In this document: piece after piece, positions 1 through 6,052 of the stretch
Numbering within the stretch: the stretch's first letter is position 1
Layout of the letters: every line of letters starts with the position of its first letter
The notes under the pieces: generated by a model
The model's database searches: none
What the model saw: the letters and a program-made list of their open reading frames with translations, nothing else
Told to the model about the DNA's origin: nothing
Translations under genes and position numbers: made by a program
Source: Rhodospirillales bacterium
GTDB taxonomy: Bacteria > Pseudomonadota > Alphaproteobacteria > Rhodospirillales > 2-02-FULL-58-16
DNA length: 6,052 nucleotides
Reading direction: 5' to 3'
NCBI GenBank assembly: GCA_021775195.1
Contig: JAJFIG010000045.1
Coordinates: forward strand, 1 to 6,052

Positions 1-1
1 C

Positions 2-82
2 AAGCTGATCGAAGAAAAGTACGGCGCCGAAGGTACCGACATGCTGAACGCCATGTTGAAGGCGATCAAGGGCGCCCAATAG
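2..82 (+). CDS. 3' end of an unidentified protein gene (C-terminal 26 residues)
   Basis: An open frame enters from the left edge and ends at TAG 80-82. The visible tail begins KLIEEKYGAEG and ends AIKGAQ; it is rich in Lys, Glu and Ala and looks helical. Codon third positions are mostly G or C, like the genes downstream, and the stop is followed 29 bases later by a strong terminator on the same strand, which supports this being a real gene end. The tail is too short to assign a family. A charged terminal helix of this kind would suit a periplasmic solute-binding protein of a transporter, which would also fit next to a catabolic operon, but that is only a guess. The start and most of the gene lie outside the window. 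Confidence 0.65.
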   Translation, partial: KLIEEKYGAEGTDMLNAMLKAIKGAQ

Positions 83-111
83 AAGGCAGTCTCTCCTCCC
101 TGAAACTGCCC

Positions 112-149
112 GGGGCCGGGTTTCGCGCGCGAGACCCGGCCCCTTTTTT
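112..149 (+). terminator. Strong intrinsic (Rho-independent) terminator
   Basis: A perfect 10-base-pair GC-rich stem is formed by GGGGCCGGGT (112-121) and ACCCGGCCCC (134-143), followed directly by six T residues (144-149). The stem can extend inward by T-G, T-A and C-G pairs (122-124 with 131-133), leaving a GCGCGC loop at 125-130. It lies 29 bases after the stop of the upstream gene and ends 45 bases before the preferred start of the lyase gene. It should end most transcription from the left. If the upstream gene and the operon share a promoter, it would act as an attenuator that lowers expression of the enzymes relative to the upstream gene. Confidence 0.93.
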
Positions 150-180
150 CGAAGAGCGAATTCGATTGATATGCCCGGCC

Positions 181-184
181 GGAG
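181..184 (+). promoter_or_regulatory. Shine-Dalgarno site GGAG that favours the ATG at 195
   Basis: GGAG at 181-184 is 10 bases from ATG 195-197. The in-frame ATG at 171 has only AT-rich, non-SD sequence directly upstream (the nearest purine run, GAAGAG, ends 14 bases before it), and the T-tract of the terminator ends only 21 bases before it. The site therefore argues for translation from 195, giving 404 residues, rather than 171 (412 residues). Confidence 0.55.
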
Positions 185-194
185 CGTTGTCGGA

Positions 195-1409
195 ATGGAT
201 GCGTCAGAGCGGTTCCATTGGACCCTGAACCCCAAGGTGACCCCGGGCGCCGCCTATGGCGCCGCCCAGGCGGCGCTGCTCGACGGTGCCGGGCTGGCAC
301 GGGCCAGGGATGTGATCTCGGCGTGGCCGGGTTACGGCCCGACGCCGCTGGTGGCGCTTCCCGGGATTGCCCGGCGGGCCGGAGTCGGCGCGGTCCACTA
401 CAAGGACGAGGGCCAGCGTTTCGGCCTCAAAAGCTTCAAGCCCCTGGGCGGCGCCTACGCCGTCGCCTGCCTGGTCATGGACGAGGTCGGGCGGCGCACG
501 GGCGCCGATGGCATCGCCATAGCCGACCTGCTGGCCGGCCGCTACCGGGACATCGCCTCGACGATCACGGTGACTGCCGCCACCGACGGCAACCATGGCC
601 GCGCCGTCGCCTGGGGGGCGCGCCTGTTCGGCTGCAACGCCGTCATCTTCATTCATGAAACGGTGACCGCGGGCCGCGAGCGGGCCATCGCCGGCTACGG
701 AGCCGAGGTGCGGCGGACGCCGGGAACCTTCGACGACGCCGTCCGCGTGACCCAGGAAACCGCCGACGTCGAAGGCTGGCACGTGATCGCCGATACCTCG
801 GACGGGGTGGTCATCGGGGCGACCCGCAACGTCATGCAGGGCTATGCCCTGATGGCGGCGGAAGCCATCGAACAACTGCCCTACGAGGGGCCACCCTCCC
901 ACATCTTCCTGCAGGCCGGTGTCGGCGGCATGGCGGCGGCGACCTGTGCCCAGTTCTGGCAGGCCTTCGGTGCGGATCGCCCGAAGACGGTGCTGGTGGA
1001 GCCCGAGACCGCCGCCTGCTGGTTCGAAAGCGTCAAGGCGGGGGAGCCGGCGACCGTCGGCGGCGATCTCGAATCGATCATGGCGGGGCTTGCCTGCGGC
1101 GAGATTTCACGGCCGGCATGGGATATCCTGGCACCCGGCGCCGATGGGGCGATGACCATCACCGACGAGGCCGCCGCCCGGTGCATGCGCCTTCTCGCCG
1201 CCGGCGAGGATGGCGACGCGCCGGTGGTGGCCGGCGAATCGGCGGTGGCCGGGCTGGCGGGACTGCTGGCGGCGGCGGCGGATGACGGGGCGTGCGACGC
1301 GCTGGGCCTCGATGCCGATAGCCGGGTGGTGCTGTTCGGCACCGAAGGGGCAACCGATCCCGATACCTACGCCGCCATCGTCGGGCACCCGGCGGAAGCG
1401 GTGGTGTGA
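195..1409 (+). CDS. dpaL: Diaminopropionate ammonia-lyase (PLP-dependent, YgeX/DpaL family)
   Basis: The family converts D- or L-2,3-diaminopropionate to pyruvate plus two ammonia in the cytoplasm, using PLP in a fold-type II (tryptophan synthase beta-like) scaffold. Numbered from ATG 195 (404 aa; E. coli YgeX is about 398): the PLP lysine is K82 in FGLKSFKPLGGAYA; the asparagine-loop motif ATDGNHGRAVAW carries D131, matching catalytic Asp120 of the E. coli enzyme; D200 in IADTSDG matches Asp189; the glycine-rich phosphate loop is QAGVGGMAAA (240-249). C275 and C301 (GLACGE) match, with identical spacing, the Cys265/Cys291 pair that forms a disulfide in E. coli YgeX. ATG 171 is an in-frame alternative start, disfavoured because it lacks a Shine-Dalgarno site. 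The segment after D200 differs from the AWEGY-IP-WIMQGY pattern I recall for YgeX, so a shifted substrate is possible. First gene of the operon; 9 bases separate it from the next. Family assignment is firm; exact substrate less so. Confidence 0.9.
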   Translation: MDASERFHWTLNPKVTPGAAYGAAQAALLDGAGLARARDVISAWPGYGPTPLVALPGIARRAGVGAVHYKDEGQRFGLKSFKPLGGAYAVACLVMDEVGRRTGADGIAIADLLAGRYRDIASTITVTAATDGNHGRAVAWGARLFGCNAVIFIHETVTAGRERAIAGYGAEVRRTPGTFDDAVRVTQETADVEGWHVIADTSDGVVIGATRNVMQGYALMAAEAIEQLPYEGPPSHIFLQAGVGGMAAATCAQFWQAFGADRPKTVLVEPETAACWFESVKAGEPATVGGDLESIMAGLACGEISRPAWDILAPGADGAMTITDEAAARCMRLLAAGEDGDAPVVAGESAVAGLAGLLAAAADDGACDALGLDADSRVVLFGTEGATDPDTYAAIVGHPAEAVV

Positions 1410-1418
1410 GGACGAGCG

Positions 1419-2657
1419 ATGAAGACCGATAACCTGCGCATCGATCTCGACCGCCTACTGGGGCGTCTCGACGACCTCGCTACCGTCGGCGCCATCGACG
1501 GCGGCGGGGTGTGCCGCCTGGCGTTGAGCGACGAGGACAAGGCCGGCCGCGACAAGGTGCGGGGCTGGATGACGGACCTGGGGCTGGCGGTGACGGTGGA
1601 CGGCATCGGCAACGTGGTCGGCCTGCGCCCGGGACAGGAGGATGGGCCGCCGGTGATGATCGGCTCCCACATCGACACCGTGGCCACGGGCGGGCGCTAC
1701 GACGGCAACCTGGGCGTTCTCGCCGGCCTCGAGGTGGTGGCGGTGCTCAACGACGCCGGGATGACGACCCGGCGTCCCATCGCCGTCGCCTTCTTCACCA
1801 ACGAGGAAGGGGCGCGCTTCCACCCCGACATGATGGGAAGCGGCGTGCACCAGGGGGATCTTTCGTTGGAAACGGCCCTGGCCGCGGACGGTATCGACGG
1901 GGCCACCGTCGGCGCCGAACTGGCGCGCATCGGCTACGCCGGCGATGCCCCGGTGGGCGCCGTCACGCCCCACTGCTTCCTCGAACTTCACGTCGAGCAG
2001 GGGCCGGTGCTGGAGGAGGAAGGAATCACAATAGGCGCGGTTACCGGGGTCCAGGGCATCTCGTGGACCGAATACCGGTTCACGGGGGTTTCCAACCACG
2101 CCGGGACGACGCCCATGGGGATGCGCAACGACGCCGGCTACGTCGCCGCCGCCGTTGCCATGGAGGCACGGAGCATCGCCCGGGACATGGGCGGCAACCA
2201 GGTGGCGACGGTGGGCACCATCGAGCTCGGCCCCGGGTTGGTCAACGTGATCGCGAATGAGGCCCGAGTGACGGTGGACCTGCGCAACACCGACGATAAG
2301 GCGCTGATGGCGGCGGAGGAACGGATGGCCGCCTTCGTCACCGGGACCGCGGGGGCCGAAGGGGTCGGGATGGAAAGCCGGTCCCTGGCCCGCTTTGCCC
2401 CCGTCGACTTCGACCCCGCCATGATCGACCTGGTAGCGGGAACGGCGACGGCCCTGGGGCATTCGGTCAAGCGCATGCCGTCGGGGGCTGGCCACGACGC
2501 CCAGATGTTCGCGCCCAACTGCCCGACGGCGATGGTCTTCGTGCCGTCGAAGGACGGCATCAGCCACAACGTCGCCGAATACACGGCGCCGGAGGATCTC
2601 CGCGCCGGCGCCGACGTGCTGCTGCAGGCGGCGCTGAGCAAGGCCGGGGAGGCGTAG
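1419..2657 (+). CDS. M20-family Zn amidohydrolase (N-carbamoyl-L-amino-acid hydrolase / allantoate amidohydrolase type)
   Basis: A cytoplasmic dinuclear-metal amidase of 412 aa, the usual family length, with no signal peptide. The family hydrolyses ureido groups (N-carbamoyl-L-amino acids, beta-ureidopropionate, allantoate), releasing CO2 and NH3. Expected metal and catalytic residues are all present: H84 (GSHIDTV), D95 (GRYDGNLGV), E129 as general base and E130 as ligand (FFTNEEGARF), H191 (LELHVEQGP) and H383 (GISHNVAEYT). The dimerisation/substrate domain (about 210-325) contains H227 (NHAGTTPMGMR), N277 (NVIANE) and R289 (DLRNT), typical substrate-contact positions of L-carbamoylases and allantoate amidohydrolases; GAGHDAQ follows at 356-362. 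The N-terminal GGGVCRLALSDEDKAGRD segment is also characteristic. Start ATG 1419 has GAGGA at 1408-1412, overlapping the stop of the lyase gene. Sequence alone does not separate the L-carbamoylase, ureidopropionase and allantoate options; the neighbouring D-carbamoylase makes a carbamoyl amino acid the most likely substrate. Confidence 0.9.
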   Translation: MKTDNLRIDLDRLLGRLDDLATVGAIDGGGVCRLALSDEDKAGRDKVRGWMTDLGLAVTVDGIGNVVGLRPGQEDGPPVMIGSHIDTVATGGRYDGNLGVLAGLEVVAVLNDAGMTTRRPIAVAFFTNEEGARFHPDMMGSGVHQGDLSLETALAADGIDGATVGAELARIGYAGDAPVGAVTPHCFLELHVEQGPVLEEEGITIGAVTGVQGISWTEYRFTGVSNHAGTTPMGMRNDAGYVAAAVAMEARSIARDMGGNQVATVGTIELGPGLVNVIANEARVTVDLRNTDDKALMAAEERMAAFVTGTAGAEGVGMESRSLARFAPVDFDPAMIDLVAGTATALGHSVKRMPSGAGHDAQMFAPNCPTAMVFVPSKDGISHNVAEYTAPEDLRAGADVLLQAALSKAGEA

Positions 2658-2659
2658 CC

Positions 2660-3610
2660 ATGTCCCGTATTCTGATGGTTGCCGCGGCCCAGATGGGGCC
2701 CGTTGCCCGGGACGAACCGCGATCCTCGACGGTGGCGCGGATGATCGGGCTGATGCGCCAGGCGAAGGAGAAGGGCGCCCAACTGGTTGTGTTTCCGGAA
2801 CTGGCGCTGACCACCTTCTTTCCGCGCTGGTACATGGAGGACGCGGCCGAGATCGACGCCTTCTTCGAAACCGAGATGCCGGGGCCCGAGTCGCGGGTGC
2901 TGTTCGAGGCGGCGGCGCAACTGGGCGTCGGGTTCTATTTGGGCTACGCCGAGCTGGTGGAGGTGGATGGCAGGCGGCACCACTTCAACACTTCGATCCT
3001 GGTCGACGCCACGGGGGCGATCGTCGGCAAGTACCGCAAGGTGCACCTGCCGGGCCACGCCGAGAACGAGCCCTGGCGCCCCTTCCAGCACCTGGAGAAA
3101 CGCTACTTCGAGCCCGGCGACCTGGGGTTCCCGGTGTTCGAGGCCTTCGGCGGAACCATGGGGATGTGCATCTGCAACGACCGGCGCTGGCCCGAGACCT
3201 TCCGGGTCATGGGCCTGCAGGGTGTGGAGATGGTGATGCTGGGCTACAACACGCCGGTGCACTATCCGCCGGCGCCGGAGCACGACCACCTGCAGGATTT
3301 CCATAACCACCTGGTGATGCAGGCCGGGGCCTACCAGAACGGGACCTGGATGGTGGGCGTCGCCAAGGCCGGCCACGAGGAGGGCTGCGACCTGATCGGC
3401 GGCACCTGCATCATCGCCCCGACGGGGGAGATCGTCGCCCAAGCCGAAACCCTGGCTGACGAGGTCATCGTCCACGACTGCGACCTGGACCGGTGCAAGG
3501 AAATCCAGGAGAACATCTTCAACTTCGGCCTCCACCGCCAACCCGAACACTACACGCTGATCACCGGGACCAAGGGCGTGATGCGCCCACCGCCCCGCCA
3601 AGAGGATTGA
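2660..3610 (+). CDS. N-carbamoyl-D-amino-acid hydrolase (nitrilase superfamily)
   Basis: Hydrolyses N-carbamoyl-D-amino acids to the D-amino acid, CO2 and NH3 in the cytoplasm. The protein (316 aa) resembles the Agrobacterium D-carbamoylase (about 304 aa) along its whole length, including [50 protein letters not shown] and CNDRRWPE. The catalytic triad is E47, K127 and C172, at the same numbers as in that enzyme. H129, H144 and H215, and the substrate-binding R175, R176, N197 and T198, are also present. The C-terminus carries about a dozen extra residues (from about 303, ending MRPPPRQED) of no known role. Start ATG 2660 lies 2 bases after the preceding stop, with GGGGAGG (2646-2652) 7 bases upstream, so translation is probably coupled. 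The match is close enough that N-carbamoyl-D-amino-acid hydrolase is the clear first choice over other nitrilase-family amidases. Confidence 0.93.
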   Translation: MSRILMVAAAQMGPVARDEPRSSTVARMIGLMRQAKEKGAQLVVFPELALTTFFPRWYMEDAAEIDAFFETEMPGPESRVLFEAAAQLGVGFYLGYAELVEVDGRRHHFNTSILVDATGAIVGKYRKVHLPGHAENEPWRPFQHLEKRYFEPGDLGFPVFEAFGGTMGMCICNDRRWPETFRVMGLQGVEMVMLGYNTPVHYPPAPEHDHLQDFHNHLVMQAGAYQNGTWMVGVAKAGHEEGCDLIGGTCIIAPTGEIVAQAETLADEVIVHDCDLDRCKEIQENIFNFGLHRQPEHYTLITGTKGVMRPPPRQED

Positions 3611-3614
3611 AGCC

Positions 3615-5102
<1,488 letters not shown>

Positions 5103-5109
5103 GGGGCGG

Positions 5110-6052
5110 TCAGTGGGCGCTTCCCGCGGTACTGGTTGGGATGCCGGCGGTGGGGGGCGGAAGGGGCGTGCAGGGATGCAGGCGGGGGCGGTTCCGGCGG
5201 CGCCATTCGGCGACGGCGACGGCGACGCGGGCAATCCCCTCTTCGATCTTTTCCTCTGAAATCGAGGAATAGCCGAGCAGGACCGTGTCTTTTTCGTAGA
5301 GCTCCCAGCCGTAGGTGTAGGCGTTGCCGAGCGAATAGAGCCCGACGCCCCGGGCTAGCGCCAGTTCCTCGAGTTTGGCGGGATCGGGAAAGTCGGGCGG
5401 CAGATGCCAGGCGACGTGCATGCCGCCCTCGCGGCCCGACAGGCTGACGGAACCGAAGTGCTTGCGCAGGGAATCGATCAGGCGGTCACGGCGGCTGCGG
5501 CAGACCTGGCGGATGCGCCGCAGGTGGTTGAAGAAGGCGCCGCTGTTGATGAATTCGGCGAGGATCGCCTGGTCAAGCCAGGGGTGTCCACTGTCGAGAA
5601 GGGTCTTGATCGCGGTCGCCGGCTCAACCAGTTCGCGGGGGACGACCAGATAGCCGAGGCGCAGTCCGGCGCCCAGGCACTTGGAGAAGGTGCCCATGTA
5701 GATGACGCTGCCGCGGTCGTCGAGGCCCTTGAGCGCCGTCACCGGCGAGCCGGTGTGGCGGAAATCGTTGTCGTAGTCGTCCTCGAGGATGTAGCCGCGG
5801 CCCGGTGCCGCCGCCCAGTCGAGAAGCCGCAGGCGGCGCTCCAGGGGCAGGGTGGCGCCCGTCGGGTACTGATGGGATGGCGTCGTGTAGACGAGGCTGA
5901 CGGGCCCGTCCGGCAACTTCGAGACGTCGATCCCCCTGCCGTCGACCGGAACCGGGATCAGGTCGGCGCCGTAGCTCTCGAAAACGAAGGCGGCCCCCTG
6001 ATAACAGGGACATTCGGTGACCACGCGGGTGCCGTCGCGGATCAGCAGGCGG
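5110..6052 (-). CDS. MocR/PdxR-family transcriptional regulator, aminotransferase-like domain (5' end outside window)
   Basis: MocR-type regulators join an N-terminal GntR-type winged helix to a C-terminal domain with the fold of a class I aminotransferase, which binds PLP or a PLP-amino-acid adduct as the signal. About 313 C-terminal residues are visible; the frame stays open to the right edge, so the GTG at 6024 is internal and the HTH lies outside the window. Diagnostic blocks in order: VVTECPCYQGA; TTPSHQYPTGATLPLERR; ILEDDYDNDFRH; YMGTFSKCLGAGLRLGYLV, with the PLP lysine encoded at 5680-5682; and the C-terminal LLGYSSISEEKIEEGI. These blocks (SHQYPTG, EDDYD, FR, GTFSK) favour MocR over a plain aminotransferase. 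The last about 25 residues are Pro/Thr/Ser-rich and low in complexity. The gene ends 7 bases from the end of the operon, transcribed toward it. A regulator of this type would suit an operon of PLP enzymes, but MocR proteins often control a divergent neighbour, which here would be off-window. Confidence 0.9.
   Translation of the reverse strand, partial: RLLIRDGTRVVTECPCYQGAAFVFESYGADLIPVPVDGRGIDVSKLPDGPVSLVYTTPSHQYPTGATLPLERRLRLLDWAAAPGRGYILEDDYDNDFRHTGSPVTALKGLDDRGSVIYMGTFSKCLGAGLRLGYLVVPRELVEPATAIKTLLDSGHPWLDQAILAEFINSGAFFNHLRRIRQVCRSRRDRLIDSLRKHFGSVSLSGREGGMHVAWHLPPDFPDPAKLEELALARGVGLYSLGNAYTYGWELYEKDTVLLGYSSISEEKIEEGIARVAVAVAEWRRRNRPRLHPCTPLPPPTAGIPTSTAGSAH

Noticed and set aside
148..165. 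Palindromes TTCGAA and CGAATTCG and a repeated TTCGA, possible operator
   Set aside because: The repeats are only 5-8 bases and partly follow from the T-tract edge. Without a known MocR binding motif or comparison with related leaders this cannot be told from chance.
171..194. Upstream ATG at 171 as start of the lyase
   Set aside because: In frame and possible, but without a Shine-Dalgarno site, only 21 bases after the terminator T-tract, and it adds 8 residues with no family match I can see. Kept as an alternative, not as the primary call.
204..902. 232-codon open frame on the - strand inside the lyase gene
   Set aside because: Antisense to conserved PLP-enzyme motifs, with no domain or Shine-Dalgarno support.
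1455..2567. 370-codon open frame on the - strand inside the M20 gene
   Set aside because: Same cause: mirror of high-GC third positions in a real gene. His/Gly/Arg-rich translation without domain features.
5103..5160. Possible bidirectional terminator between the convergent genes
   Set aside because: Short G/C-rich complementary pieces occur, but I find no stable stem followed by a T-tract on either strand.

Overview
The window is very GC-rich, with codon third positions dominated by G and C, and it has the compact operon style of a proteobacterium. An alphaproteobacterium (Rhodospirillales-like) would fit, but no marker in the window fixes the taxon. There are no RNA genes, mobile elements, long repeats or CRISPR arrays that I can see, and no gene-free stretch longer than about 115 bases.

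Layout. The left edge (2-82) holds the last 26 codons of a gene I cannot name. A strong intrinsic terminator (112-149) follows it. A tightly packed four-gene operon on the + strand fills 195-5102: (1) a PLP-dependent diaminopropionate ammonia-lyase (DpaL/YgeX family); (2) an M20-family zinc amidohydrolase of the N-carbamoyl-L-amino-acid hydrolase / allantoate amidohydrolase / beta-ureidopropionase type; (3) a nitrilase-superfamily N-carbamoyl-D-amino-acid hydrolase with every known catalytic residue in place; (4) a 495-residue fold-type II PLP enzyme of unknown substrate. Intergenic gaps are 9, 2 and 4 bases, and genes 2-4 each have a clear Shine-Dalgarno sequence. Converging on the operon from the right, and only 7 bases from its end, is the 3' part of a MocR/PdxR-type regulator gene (5110-6052, - strand). 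Its aminotransferase-like domain is visible; its DNA-binding domain lies outside the window.

How the genes may work together (inference). Genes 2 and 3 belong to families that remove a carbamoyl group from N-carbamoyl amino acids, releasing CO2, NH3 and the free amino acid. They come from two unrelated folds, typically of opposite stereochemical preference. Gene 1 belongs to a family that splits D- or L-2,3-diaminopropionate into pyruvate and two ammonia. Together with the uncharacterised gene 4 PLP enzyme this looks like a catabolic, nitrogen-releasing module for carbamoylated (ureido) or hydantoin-derived amino acids. A carbamoyl-diaminopropionate such as albizziine (2-amino-3-ureidopropionate) is an attractive candidate substrate. 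It recalls the E. coli ygeW-ygeX-ygeY-hyuA-yqeA cluster, but with different carbamoyl-handling enzymes. The least understood parts are the substrate of gene 4, the true substrate of the pathway, and how the operon is transcribed when a strong terminator sits just upstream of its first codon.
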